Assembly (NCBI RefSeq): GCF_000741535.1
Contig: NZ_JGYQ01000013.1
Span: 119,601 to 183,600, forward strand
Reading direction: 5' to 3'
Source of the DNA: Bifidobacterium boum
GTDB lineage: Bacteria; Actinomycetota; Actinomycetes; Actinomycetales; Bifidobacteriaceae
Length of the DNA stretch: 64,000 bases
Part shown: positions 17,060-25,856 of the stretch, piece after piece
Position numbering within the stretch: the first letter of the stretch is position 1
Layout: each line of letters starts with the position of its first letter
Position numbers and translations under genes: made by a program
The notes under the pieces: generated by a model
The model's input: the letters and a program-made list of their open reading frames with translations, nothing else
Told to the model about the DNA's origin: nothing
Databases searched by the model: none

Positions 17060-19702
17060 TCATGCCGTTGTACGATTCGGCGGCTGGATGTTCTTCGGGT
17101 TCTTCGGGTCGTCGGGGGCGAACTGTTCGACGGTTTTCACGTCGAAGAGTTCTTTGAGCTCATCAATACTCAACGCTGTGGCTGTACCGAGCGATTCGTC
17201 GTTCAGTGAATACTCGTCGTCTTCGGGGGCGACCGGCGATACGGCAGGGGCGTCGGGCTGCGCCGCCGGATCGGCGGCGTTGATATCTCCGGGCTGTTGC
17301 GCCCACGGATCGTCCTGCGGTTCGACGGGTTCCGGCATGCTTTGCGAATCGTCGTACGGCTGGGGCTCGGCTTGTGGCTGATCCGGCATCGTCTGCCACA
17401 CGTTGCCGACATGCTCGACGTTCGAGACTGCTCGGGCGCTGCGAGTGCGGTCGGCTGTCGGCTCGCCGGCGTCCGCCCCGTTTGGTGTGCTGTCGGATGA
17501 TGCCGCGGGGACGGATGATGCCGCCCACGGGTCGACGCCGTCGCTGATATCGGGGACAGCCACATGCTTGCCATGATGGCTTGGCGTTTCGGGTGCTGCA
17601 GACACTGTCGGCCCGACTGCCGCCGCGGCGGGGGCGTGCGATTGTGACAGGGACGGTGTGGGCAGCGGTTGCATCCACGGGTCATCCTCGTCGAACGTCT
17701 GATCAGATGATGCCAGCTGTCCTGCCAGCGGCGTCGAGGCGGGACTCGGAGATGCCGGGCCGCCGGTCAACGGAGCGAAAACCGCCGCCGCGGAAACGCC
17801 GGCATGGCCTCGGTGGCTCGGATCGTCCTGATCATGTGGTCCGCCGTCCGCCTGTGCCGGGGTTTTGGCTTCCTTGCCGGCGGCGCCGTGCATTCCGACG
17901 GTCGCCGCGGCAAGTGTGGCCGCACTCTGTTTGGCCCGTGCGAGCGCGATTTCGCGTTTGACCTGGCTGACCTGCTCCGGCGACATCCGTCTGATGGATT
18001 CAACGGTTTCGCCGTTCGCCGCGGTCGGTGTCGGGGAAATCCGCGTTCCCTCGCCGAACACTTGTTTGACCGCGTCCTGTACGACGATCGCCGCTTTCTT
18101 ACCGTCGTAGGCGTCATCGGAGGATACCGCGAGCGCGAACGCATGCTGGTCGATCGGACGGGCGAAGGTCATCAACAGTTTGGATTTCCCCGCCGGGCCG
18201 GTGATCAAACGCACGGATGGCACTTGCTCGCGTCCCACGTATTCGCGGACATCCGCGGGGAGTGCGGTGAGGACATCCTGCCAGCGTTCCTCGATACTGC
18301 GCGACTCTTGGGTTTGGCTGACCGCCGCTGTCGGGCTTGTCGGCGACGGTGCGGCTGCATTCGCCGTCATGGTCGCCGTGGATGATTGTTGTGGGGTGTC
18401 GGATGGGGTGGAGTGCTGCGCCGTCTGTTCGGCTGCCGGGACTGCCGTATGACGTGGTGTCGCAGCCGACACCTGCTTGTTGCGCTTGTTACGCGTCGAA
18501 TCGATGAATCCGCTGCGGGCGGCCGGCTGGTCCGCCGGTGTCGGTGCCGCGCCGTTGTGTTCCGACGACGCCGCGCCGGGTGTGCCGAAAACGTTCTCCT
18601 CGCGGCTGGCGAGCAGGCGCGCGGCAAGCAATTCCAGCCGCATGCGCGGCGACGTGGCGCCGGACATTGTGCCGAGCGTGTCGTTGATCGTGTCGGCGAT
18701 TGTCGTCAGCGAGCGCAGGCCAAGGGCTTGCGACTGCCGGTGCAGGTCATCGATGTCTTCGACGGCGGCATCATCGCTGAGCACGCTTTCCGCACGTTCG
18801 CCGCCCAAGGTGAGTACCAGGAGGTCGCGTACGCGGGCCAGGAGGTCTTCCACGAAACGTCGGGGTTCGAAACCGCCGACGACGACTTTCTGGATGACAC
18901 CGTACAGTTGTTCGCCGTCACGGTCGATGATGGCGTCGATTGCCTCGCCGATCAGGGAGTCCGGGGTGAATCCGAGTAGCGCTACGGCGGAATCGTGTGA
19001 AATAACACCGTGTTCGGAGCCGACCATGAGCTGGTCGAGTACGGAGAGGGTGTCACGCACCGAGCCGCCGCCGGCGCGCATGGCGAGTTTGAGGACGCCG
19101 GGCTCGGGTTTGATCTGCTCCTTGTCGCAGATGTGTTCAAGGTATGGCCCCATGACCTCAGGCGGGACCAGGCGGAACGGGTAGTGGTGGGTGCGTGAAC
19201 GGATGGTGCCGATCACTTTGTCCGGTTCCGTGGTCGCGAAGATGAACATGACGTGTTCCGGCGGTTCTTCGACGATTTTGAGCAGTGCGTTGAATCCCTG
19301 TTGGGTGACCATGTGCGCTTCGTCGAGGATGAAGATTTTGTAGCGGTCGCGTGCGGGGGCGAATCCGGCGCGTTCGCGTAGTTCGCGCGCGTCATCGACG
19401 CCGTTGTGGCTTGCCGCGTCGATTTCCACGACGTCGATGGAGCCGGGGCCTCCGGTGGCCAGGTCTTTGCAGCTGGGGCATTCGCCGCACGGATGCGAGG
19501 TGGGGCCTTTCGCACAGTTCACGCATCGGGCGAGGATGCGTGCGGAACTGGTTTTGCCGCATCCTCGCGGACCGGAGAACAGGTATGCGTGGGTGAGTCG
19601 GCCTTGGTCGAGTGCACGGCTGAGCGGTACGGTCACCTGGTCTTGTCCGATGACCCCGTCGAACGTATCGGGACGGTACCGTCGATACAATGCCAACGCC
19701 AT
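17060..19702 (-). CDS. dnaX: DNA polymerase III subunits gamma/tau
   Basis: 880 residues. The N-terminal clamp-loader ATPase has Walker A FSGPRGCGKTSSARILA, a Cys4 zinc finger (CVNCAKGPTSHPCGECPSC) and the DEAH-like FILDEAHMV. Domain III follows. The last 450 or so residues form a long Pro/Ala/Ser/Asp-rich tail specific to actinobacteria. ATG 19702 (MALALYRRYRPDTF) has AAGGAG 7 bases upstream. I see no obvious programmed slip site for a separate gamma form. The ATPase loads the beta clamp and links polymerases to DnaB. Confidence 0.95.
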   Translation of the reverse strand: MALALYRRYRPDTFDGVIGQDQVTVPLSRALDQGRLTHAYLFSGPRGCGKTSSARILARCVNCAKGPTSHPCGECPSCKDLATGGPGSIDVVEIDAASHNGVDDARELRERAGFAPARDRYKIFILDEAHMVTQQGFNALLKIVEEPPEHVMFIFATTEPDKVIGTIRSRTHHYPFRLVPPEVMGPYLEHICDKEQIKPEPGVLKLAMRAGGGSVRDTLSVLDQLMVGSEHGVISHDSAVALLGFTPDSLIGEAIDAIIDRDGEQLYGVIQKVVVGGFEPRRFVEDLLARVRDLLVLTLGGERAESVLSDDAAVEDIDDLHRQSQALGLRSLTTIADTINDTLGTMSGATSPRMRLELLAARLLASREENVFGTPGAASSEHNGAAPTPADQPAARSGFIDSTRNKRNKQVSAATPRHTAVPAAEQTAQHSTPSDTPQQSSTATMTANAAAPSPTSPTAAVSQTQESRSIEERWQDVLTALPADVREYVGREQVPSVRLITGPAGKSKLLMTFARPIDQHAFALAVSSDDAYDGKKAAIVVQDAVKQVFGEGTRISPTPTAANGETVESIRRMSPEQVSQVKREIALARAKQSAATLAAATVGMHGAAGKEAKTPAQADGGPHDQDDPSHRGHAGVSAAAVFAPLTGGPASPSPASTPLAGQLASSDQTFDEDDPWMQPLPTPSLSQSHAPAAAAVGPTVSAAPETPSHHGKHVAVPDISDGVDPWAASSVPAASSDSTPNGADAGEPTADRTRSARAVSNVEHVGNVWQTMPDQPQAEPQPYDDSQSMPEPVEPQDDPWAQQPGDINAADPAAQPDAPAVSPVAPEDDEYSLNDESLGTATALSIDELKELFDVKTVEQFAPDDPKNPKNIQPPNRTTA

Positions 19703-19812
19703 GTCCAACTCCTTCATCAGCAGCAATCGTGCCTTACCAGCATACGTGGCACGCGCTACCGGTCTTTCAACCGGTCGCCCCGGTTTTCAATAAGGCGAAC
19801 GCGCCACACCGG

Positions 19813-20172
19813 TCACCGGCATACGACGGGGCCGGCGCGTGACGTTTTGCTGATTGTCATGTCCAGTTGCCCGCCGATCCGGCGGATGGCGGTCACGGTG
19901 ACGTCTTCGCCGTCGATGACGCATGATGCCATTGTGCCGCCTTCCGCGCTGATGATGCGATTCGCGACCGGGCATGGGTCACCGGTTCCGTAGAGCAATG
20001 CGCTGGCCGCTGACACCGCCGCCGTATCCGCCATGGCGAGCGCTTGTCTGGACGCAATCCACACATGCCCGGCACCCGCCGCGATGAGCAGTGCGAGGCA
20101 GGCGATGCCCACGACGCTGAGCATGAGCACGGTTCCCGACCCGCGTTCCCCTGTACGCGTTACGGCGTTCAT
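19813..20172 (-). CDS. TadE-like pseudopilin (Rv3654c-type)
   Basis: A 119-residue protein starting MNAVTRTGERGSGTVLMLSV, with one hydrophobic helix (about 14-35) preceded by the Arg-Gly type III prepilin-like motif GERGSGTV. It matches the small secretion-neighbourhood TadE-like proteins found last in actinobacterial Tad clusters. ATG 20172 overlaps the stop of the upstream tadE (ATGA). It is probably a minor pilin or exported accessory factor. Confidence 0.75.
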   Translation of the reverse strand: MNAVTRTGERGSGTVLMLSVVGIACLALLIAAGAGHVWIASRQALAMADTAAVSAASALLYGTGDPCPVANRIISAEGGTMASCVIDGEDVTVTAIRRIGGQLDMTISKTSRAGPVVCR

Positions 20173-20723
20173 GAGCCTGCTCCACTCGCCGAACCGTTGA
20201 CCATGGTCGGCAGGATGTCTGTCGCTCCCGGAACAACCGGGCACTGTGTGCGTACAGTGACCAGTCCCCCATCCTCCGAGACGGCGGCAGTGGTGCCTTT
20301 CCCCGCGACCGCGATGGCGGCCGTTGACGCGATACGTTGCGCTTCGGCACTGCCGGCTGGCGTGCGGGTGATGACCAGTTCCCGCACTGCGGCGGAAGCG
20401 GCGTCCTGGCAGGCCATGGATGTGGTCACCACGCGGGTCAGTGACAGGAGCAGGATCATGAGCACCATGGCGACGGGGAGCACCATCGCGAATTCCGCGG
20501 TGATGGCCCCCCGCTCGCCACGCTGCGGGCAAGGATATGAACGGTGCCGTACGACACCGGTGTTCCCCAACCGTTGTCCCCCTGACAATCGTGTGAGTTC
20601 CGGTACCGATGCATCAATCCCCCCGCTGATGGCACGGCAATCCCCCGATACGCCAGACTCCCCCTGTCCGGCGTGATGGTCACCGGTTGACGGCACGAAC
20701 ACCCGTTCATATACGTTGCGCAT
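20169..20723 (-). CDS. tadE: TadE-family minor pilin
   Basis: 184 residues with the TadE signature GERGAITAEFAMVLPVAMVLMILLLSL at about 68-94: prepilin-type cleavage region followed by a hydrophobic helix and the conserved Glu. It has an unusually long, polar, Gly-rich N-terminus of about 67 residues before the motif. Its start at 20723 has a GAAGGG site and follows the pilin stop by one base, so I keep it, but an internal start cannot be excluded. Confidence 0.8.
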   Translation of the reverse strand: MRNVYERVFVPSTGDHHAGQGESGVSGDCRAISGGIDASVPELTRLSGGQRLGNTGVVRHRSYPCPQRGERGAITAEFAMVLPVAMVLMILLLSLTRVVTTSMACQDAASAAVRELVITRTPAGSAEAQRIASTAAIAVAGKGTTAAVSEDGGLVTVRTQCPVVPGATDILPTMVNGSASGAGS

Positions 20724-20724
20724 G

Positions 20725-21015
20725 TCAGCCCTTCTTCAACTCCATGGCGCCTTTGATCAGGTTGATCACCAGGGTGCGCACGAGATCCGATTTGATGACG
20801 GCGAACAAGACTGCGGCGAACCCGCAGGCGGCCACGAGTACCATCGCGTACTCCGCGGTGGCGGCCCCCTTCTCCGGTTCCATCGCCATCAGGCGTATTC
20901 TCGCGTCGATCATGCAGGCCCGTTCGCGCGCTTTGCGCGCAGCCGTCATGGGCGCCCGGCGCATCGCTCCGATGAACGAGCCGCCGCGTCTTGTGGCCGA
21001 TTGAATGTGTGTCAT
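20725..21015 (-). CDS. Flp-type major pilin (DUF4244 family)
   Basis: A 96-residue protein with EKGAATAEYAMVLVAACGFAAVLFAVIKSD, the Glu/Ala/Tyr prepilin motif plus a hydrophobic helix, ending in an amphipathic tail (LVINLIKGAMELKKG). This is the DUF4244 pilin typical of actinobacterial Tad clusters and the likely main subunit of the fibre. I chose ATG 21015 because AAAGGAA lies 6 bases upstream. A second ATG at 21030 is in frame. No leader peptidase gene (tadV/cpaA) is in this cluster. Confidence 0.85.
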   Translation of the reverse strand: MTHIQSATRRGGSFIGAMRRAPMTAARKARERACMIDARIRLMAMEPEKGAATAEYAMVLVAACGFAAVLFAVIKSDLVRTLVINLIKGAMELKKG

Positions 21016-21178
21016 GGCTGTTCCTTTCATACCAACCCGGTATCCGGGTATCGCCCGCTGTGGCGATACATCCCAGTGTGCCGGAGCCTGATTGTGACCG
21101 GAACGCAGGCAGGTGATTGTGGTCAGAAGTCGTCAGTTATCCACATATGCGGGAACGAGGTGGCATGCGGCAGGCGTA

Positions 21179-21742
21179 TCAGCCAGCCATCAGCGACATG
21201 GCGGTCGGTACGACACCTGTGGCGACGAATGCCGGCAAAAAACACAAGCCCATCGGCAGTAGGATTTTCACCGACAAGGCGGCCGCCCCCTCACGCATCG
21301 CATGATCAGTGTCACGGTCGGCACGTTCAACTGCCAATTGCAAGCCCTGCACGGGCGACGAGCCATGCTCCCAAGCGTCACGCAGCCCTTCAGCGATCAA
21401 CACGCACACCGGCGGGCAATCATCCCCGTCAACCAGCCATGCGTCACGCCACGCAACGCCGCGATATAACGCCGACGACACTGCGCACACGACTCGTCCT
21501 TGAGGCCCGCCAACCGCCGTCCCTACGGCTTCGAGAGCGTAAGGAATCGACGCGCCGCCGCGCAACGCCACGGCAAGCATCTGCAACATCAACGCGTCAC
21601 TGGGGCGCAACCCGCCGTCCGCCGGACGCATCGCGGCCCGTACACGGTCAATCCGGTACGTTCCCACCCATCGCAGCAAGTGGCACAACGCCACGCACCA
21701 AGCCGCGAACGCCGCATACACGGGCACCACTTCCACACCCAT
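21179..21742 (-). CDS. tadC: Tad pilus inner-membrane platform protein TadC-like
   Basis: A 187-residue type II secretion F-domain protein with hydrophobic ends (VPVYAAFAAWCVALCHLL; LLPMGLCFLPAFVATGVVPTAM) and the T2SF cytoplasmic helical core (ALRGGASIPYALEAVGTAV). Start ATG 21742 follows GAAGGGAAACGG. Shorter than typical TadC (about 300 residues), as in other actinobacterial clusters. With TadB it forms the membrane platform on which the ATPase works. Confidence 0.8.
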   Translation of the reverse strand: MGVEVVPVYAAFAAWCVALCHLLRWVGTYRIDRVRAAMRPADGGLRPSDALMLQMLAVALRGGASIPYALEAVGTAVGGPQGRVVCAVSSALYRGVAWRDAWLVDGDDCPPVCVLIAEGLRDAWEHGSSPVQGLQLAVERADRDTDHAMREGAAALSVKILLPMGLCFLPAFVATGVVPTAMSLMAG

Positions 21743-21761
21743 ATCCGTTTCCCTTCCGTAT

Positions 21762-22412
21762 TCACTCGTGCTCCAACATCGCGCGCAGCATTGCACGCAC
21801 CCAGCACGCGCCGGCCGCGTACCCGCCCACGCCCAGTACCAGACACGCCCACCCGACAGGCGAAGCGCATAACACCGTCAGCGGGTTCGCGCCGAGCAGC
21901 ATACCGAACGCCCACGTGCCAGCAGGCAAAGCCAGCAACAGTTTCACCGTCGCCTTCGGCATCGCCGTCGTCTGCGCGACCAACTGGTCACGGCCGACCT
22001 TGCGACGAAACGAAACACCGACAGCGTCGAGGCAAGGCCCCAGTTCGCATCCCAGCCGTCTGCTCAACCGTGCGGCAGCACACACTTCCACCGCAATCTG
22101 CCCAAGATACGCCGATTCCCCATCACGGGCATGACCAGCGAGCGCCCGGACCACCGTAACCCGGTCCACCACCATGCCCGCCGCCGACGGCTCGCCCGAC
22201 AGTCTGGACAGCGCGTCCTCCAAGGTGCCCCCCGCACGCACGCCGGCGGCAAGCATCGCCAGCGCGGCATCCAATCCTGCGACGGCACGGGCTGCTGCAC
22301 GTCGAGGTCGGGCTGCGTCACGCAATCGTCGCCGGCGGACGGCACAATCCCATGACGGCAGCAACGACAACACCGCACAATATATTGCAGCAAGCATCGG
22401 CCACGACACCAT
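21762..22412 (-). CDS. tadB: Tad pilus inner-membrane platform protein TadB-like
   Basis: A 216-residue T2SF-family membrane protein with an N-terminal hydrophobic segment, a cytoplasmic core (LDAALAMLAAGVRAGGTLEDALSRL; RRLGCELGPCLDAVG) and two C-terminal membrane segments (LLLALPAGTWAFGMLLGA; GWACLVLGVGGYAAGACW). The start overlaps the tadA stop (TGATG). A GTG three bases earlier is an alternative. Another short form of the family. Confidence 0.82.
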   Translation of the reverse strand: MVSWPMLAAIYCAVLSLLPSWDCAVRRRRLRDAARPRRAAARAVAGLDAALAMLAAGVRAGGTLEDALSRLSGEPSAAGMVVDRVTVVRALAGHARDGESAYLGQIAVEVCAAARLSRRLGCELGPCLDAVGVSFRRKVGRDQLVAQTTAMPKATVKLLLALPAGTWAFGMLLGANPLTVLCASPVGWACLVLGVGGYAAGACWVRAMLRAMLEHE

Positions 22413-23542
22413 CACGCTGTCACCTCCTTCGGCGGACAGTCACGCCACGACGTTGTCGCCGACGCCAACCAACGCGCAGCAAAATCCTGCCATCCGTCAA
22501 TGGCCAGCGGCTTGCCGACACCATCCCACGCAAGCAACGGCATTCCGACCAGAGCGCCCCGAACCAGCGCGAGCGTACCCACTTGCGCGATATGCCGTCC
22601 CGCCGGCGAGCGTTCCACATGCATCACCACGTCGAACGCGCCCTGCGCCAGCATACACAAGGCACGCGCGTCAAGCCCCGCCAGCAGTCCCAGCGAAGTC
22701 AGCCGTGCCGGCACACGCTCCAAACAATCGGCATGCAAAGTGGTCGCACCCCCACGATGCCCGGAATTGAACGCGCGAAGCAGGTCGGCGATCTCCTCGC
22801 CACGACATTCGCCAAGCACCACACGGTCAGGACGCATCCGCAACGTCGCCTTCACCAGTTCAGGCAAACCGACCGCACCGACTCCCTCGATATTCGCCTC
22901 GCGCACCACCAGCGACACATGATTGCCGCCGGACGCCGCAGCCAGCTCGCCAAGCTCGCGCACCTCCTCGACGCTGACAATGCGCTCGCCGATCGGGCAA
23001 CGTCCGAGCAGCGCTTTGAGCAGGGTGGTTTTGCCGGCTCCCGTGCTGCCGGTGATGAGCATTGAAGCACGGCCGTGCACCAGACCGTCCAACAGTGCCA
23101 GCCATGCCGGCGGGAACATGCCGTGTGCGCATAATGATTCCAAAGTCGGCGGCAGACTGCCTGGCAAGCGGATTGAAATCGAGGCGCCTTGCGGCACAAT
23201 CGGCGCGACGACCGCATGAACGCGAATGCCGTCCGCTGTGGACGCGTCGGCGATCGGGCAAGCGTCATCGAGCCGGCGGCCCATCTGTGCGCATAATTGC
23301 ACGGCATAATCACGTACGACTTGCGGCGAACGGAACGGCACGGCGATACGGCACGGCAGCATGCCGGCACCGCGGTCAGCCCAGACACCGCCGTCACAGG
23401 TGACGGCGATATCAGTGATTTGTGTGTCCTGAGCCAGCCATTGCAGCGGGCCGAACGTGATGGACAGCATTCTGCGGGATTCGGTCTGCGGGCAACCGGC
23501 TTGGCTGGCGCTTGCGTCGTTGCCGTCTTCACCGCTGATCAT
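22412..23542 (-). CDS. tadA: Tad/CpaF secretion ATPase
   Basis: A 376-residue hexameric ATPase powering pilus assembly. Walker A is MLITGSTGAGKTTLLKAL. Also visible are an Asp/Glu-rich box (IVSVEEVRELGEL), the Walker-B-like RPDRVVLGECRGEEIADLL and a His box HRGGATTLHAD. It lacks the long N-terminal domain of some CpaF proteins. It overlaps the tadZ stop by four bases and the tadB start, so tadZ-tadA-tadB is translationally coupled. Confidence 0.93.
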   Translation of the reverse strand: MISGEDGNDASASQAGCPQTESRRMLSITFGPLQWLAQDTQITDIAVTCDGGVWADRGAGMLPCRIAVPFRSPQVVRDYAVQLCAQMGRRLDDACPIADASTADGIRVHAVVAPIVPQGASISIRLPGSLPPTLESLCAHGMFPPAWLALLDGLVHGRASMLITGSTGAGKTTLLKALLGRCPIGERIVSVEEVRELGELAAASGGNHVSLVVREANIEGVGAVGLPELVKATLRMRPDRVVLGECRGEEIADLLRAFNSGHRGGATTLHADCLERVPARLTSLGLLAGLDARALCMLAQGAFDVVMHVERSPAGRHIAQVGTLALVRGALVGMPLLAWDGVGKPLAIDGWQDFAARWLASATTSWRDCPPKEVTA

Positions 23543-24474
23543 TGCGCCATCCCCCGTGCCCGTGTATCAAGCCATGACACCATGGCGCGCAACGCTTTCG
23601 CGTTCGCCCGGTTCGGTTTGAGCGCACCTGCCCCTTCAAGCGCCGCCGCGCATAATCGTGTATCAGGACGGATACTGCACACCATATCGATGCCGAGGTA
23701 TTCCGCGGCTTCTTGTGCGCCGACCACACCGCGGTCGGTTGCACGGACGGCCGGCGGCAGTACTCCGACCAGTGCGATATCGTCCTCGCAAACGGTTCCC
23801 TCAGCGCTCCGGCTGACACGCGTGACCTGGCCATCCGGGCTCCGGCGGCTGCCGCGGCCGGTCAGCGCTTCGATGCACGCGTGGGCGCGGGCGGTGCCGA
23901 GTACGGACAGTTCGACCAGCAAGATGATCGCGGCGCCTTTGATCGGCAACGGGAGCGCTTGGCCGGGCGTATATCCGGCACGTCCAGCATCGACGACCAC
24001 GGTGTCGTACATGTCAGCGAGCGCACACACCGTCACGGCGATTTCCCAATCCTGCGGCATCGGGGCGATCCAGGGGCGGCTGGACAGGATGCCGACCCCA
24101 TCCCACGTGGCCAGTCGGCGGCGCAACGCCACGCCATCGACCTCGCCCAAGGGGGCGGTGACCGCGTTGAGCAGCACCCCGAGATCGCTTTCCATGCCGA
24201 GGAGGATGTCCAGGCAGCCGCCGGATATGTCGGCGTCCACCAAGGCGCAATCCCTGCTGTCATGCAGTGTCCGTGCCAGAAGCGCCGCAAAGGTGCTGGC
24301 GCCGAGCCCGCCGGACGCTGACAGTACCATCACCGCGTTGGGTGCGCGATACACCGGCAGCGGGCATGATGCCGCGAACGGTTCGGCCCCGGTTTGGTAT
24401 GCCCCGGGGTTGTTGGTTCCCGCACGGTGGCGGATGGCTTGTTGTGATTGATGGATATTGATATCTGTGGTCAT
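23539..24474 (-). CDS. tadZ: TadZ/CpaE-like pilus localisation ATPase
   Basis: A 311-residue MinD/ParA-fold protein: deviant Walker A SASGGLGASTFAALLA, switch ALVDADISGGCLDILLG, and VVVDAGRAGYTPGQ. The lysine of the usual Walker A (GGxGKST) is replaced (GGLGASTF), as in many TadZ proteins, so ATP hydrolysis may be weak or absent. It is thought to place the Tad machine in the cell. Start ATG 24474 (MTTDINIHQS). First gene of the Tad operon. Confidence 0.85.
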   Translation of the reverse strand: MTTDINIHQSQQAIRHRAGTNNPGAYQTGAEPFAASCPLPVYRAPNAVMVLSASGGLGASTFAALLARTLHDSRDCALVDADISGGCLDILLGMESDLGVLLNAVTAPLGEVDGVALRRRLATWDGVGILSSRPWIAPMPQDWEIAVTVCALADMYDTVVVDAGRAGYTPGQALPLPIKGAAIILLVELSVLGTARAHACIEALTGRGSRRSPDGQVTRVSRSAEGTVCEDDIALVGVLPPAVRATDRGVVGAQEAAEYLGIDMVCSIRPDTRLCAAALEGAGALKPNRANAKALRAMVSWLDTRARGMAQ

Positions 24475-24586
24475 ACCGTTCAATCGAACACGGTGCAATC
24501 AGCAGGGCGCCACCTGGAACCGGCAATGTGGTCGAAAGATGATGCCGGCGCGTGGATTGATGGTCTGGCCTGTCGTCACGCGGATG

Positions 24587-25183
24587 TCAGCAGGTCAGGA
24601 ATGACACGATCTCCTGTGCGTAGTCGTGGACGAGACTGTCCCAGACCAGTGTGACCGCGATATCTGTCCTGTCGGGATATGGTGTGCCGTCAACGCCGCG
24701 ATATTGCAGGTATGCTTCCGGATCATCCTCGATACGGAATACGAACCCGTCGCACCGCGCCGTCAGGCCGAGCCAAGAGTAGGGGAACATACGCGGCGTA
24801 AGGAATGGCCCCATCTCGCGGTCATGCTGCTGTTTGCGGCGAGACCACAACATTTCGAGGTTCTCGGTGTCATCGCATCCGATACCGAGCGCGTATGCCG
24901 GCAGTTGTGCCACGGCGTTGACGGTGTTCTCGTCGCCGCCGTCCAGTATCAGCGTGGAAACCGACGGGAAGCATGCGACCACCGTGTCCCCCGGCCGCAT
25001 GCCCAGCGTGCTGACGCGAGCCACGTAGCAGCCGTCCGGATGCAGGGGCGTGCCGTCCCGGTAGTACGTGTCGGCTGTGCCGCATGCGATGGCGTATTCG
25101 ACGTTCCTCCCGTTGCGCAACATTTCGAAATCGCCGAGCGGGGTGGCAAATCGTGCAGTCATCATCGGCATCTCTGCTTTCAT
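24587..25183 (-). CDS. Conserved hypothetical protein
   Basis: A 198-residue soluble protein without signal peptide or membrane segment. Composition is Asp/Glu-rich with several Cys and Trp. I do not recognise a domain. It lies 112 bases upstream of tadZ on the same strand and could be co-transcribed, but the gap is large. A CTTCTACCGACGCT hairpin (25201-25240) lies in its 5' region. ATG 25183 has AGGAG about 12 bases upstream, and ATG 25168 or 25162 are also possible starts. Confidence 0.65.
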   Translation of the reverse strand: MKAEMPMMTARFATPLGDFEMLRNGRNVEYAIACGTADTYYRDGTPLHPDGCYVARVSTLGMRPGDTVVACFPSVSTLILDGGDENTVNAVAQLPAYALGIGCDDTENLEMLWSRRKQQHDREMGPFLTPRMFPYSWLGLTARCDGFVFRIEDDPEAYLQYRGVDGTPYPDRTDIAVTLVWDSLVHDYAQEIVSFLTC

Positions 25184-25200
25184 GTCGTTACCGTCTCCTG

Positions 25201-25240
25201 CTTCTACCGACGCTTACGGGTATCCCAGCGCCGGCAGAAG
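25201..25240 (-). repeat. CTACCGACGCT-family hairpin, single copy
   Basis: CTTCTACCGACGCT and AGCGCCGGCAGAAG form a 14-bp hairpin. Read on the minus strand the two imperfect positions become G-U pairs, so the minus-strand RNA folds best. It is the same family as the three-unit array at 54583-54724. Confidence 0.7.
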
Positions 25241-25322
25241 CAGGAGGATTGTCGGCCGAATTCCCGCAATGAGCCGGAAGCCGCCGATCAGACCGAGTGG
25301 GGGTTCGCCCCGCACAAACGAA

Positions 25323-25344
25323 GAGGCCCGCCGAAGCGGGCCTC
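25323..25344 (-). terminator. Strong hairpin terminator (minus strand)
   Basis: GAGGCCCGC and GCGGGCCTC form a perfect 9-bp stem around a CGAA (UUCG on the minus strand) tetraloop, followed on the minus strand by TTCGTTTGTG. No minus-strand protein gene ends just upstream of it. Confidence 0.75.
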
Positions 25345-25486
25345 CCGTACAAGGATGAACGCACAAGCAGAATCTCTTCACAACACCATCGTCGTAACGG
25401 TAAGTCTATCCAATGCCCGTCCAACGAAACAACCTTTCGTGGCTATACACTACTGTGGGCTTCTGCTCTGTTAAGTTTTCCTTGTA
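25323..25486 (-). ncRNA. Candidate small RNA ending at an orphan terminator
   Basis: On the minus strand a promoter-like pair, TTGCGG, 16 bases, CATAAT (about 25526-25500), precedes about 160 bases with no useful reading frame, an ACGAAA-GGTTG-TTTCGT hairpin (25424-25440) and the UUCG-tetraloop terminator. This is the layout of a small regulatory RNA. The evidence is structural only. Confidence 0.3.
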
Positions 25487-25856
25487 GTTGCTATTATGCT
25501 CCGATTCGCACGCACCGCAACCCGCATCCGCCCCATGCAGGCGGATTGTTCGCTTCTTTGCGCAAGTGTTCAACAACACATCACGAAGCCGCCAACCTGC
25601 TGATTATTGTGCACATCGAACCGGTTCATATGTGCGGTTGTGTGCACACCTCAAGACACGCCGGTCGCGGCGGTGCGCCCCCCTCGCCCCAAACGAACCA
25701 CACCCGCACAAACCCGCACCAGAACGCACAGCCAGATCACTGCACGCCACGCCCGCTGCACGCAACACGCCCGACGACACGCGCAGAATGTAAACAGCGG
25801 CTAAATTTTCCACGTTTCCCCAAGACAACACGAAGACAAGTGCCTAGAGTAGGAGT

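Larger units (their letters stand above)
25241..25856. other. Intergenic upstream of ppk
   Basis: No protein gene supported. It holds a terminator-like hairpin (25323-25344) and, upstream of it on the minus strand, a possible small RNA. The remaining part (25500-25840) is A/C-rich with many short ACCCGCAC-like repeats. It should contain the ppk promoter, although I cannot pick it with confidence. Confidence 0.5.

Noticed and set aside
24310..24400. Walker A mutation in TadZ as a pseudogene sign
   Set aside because: TadZ/CpaE proteins often lack the lysine, and the rest of the gene is intact and translationally coupled to tadA.
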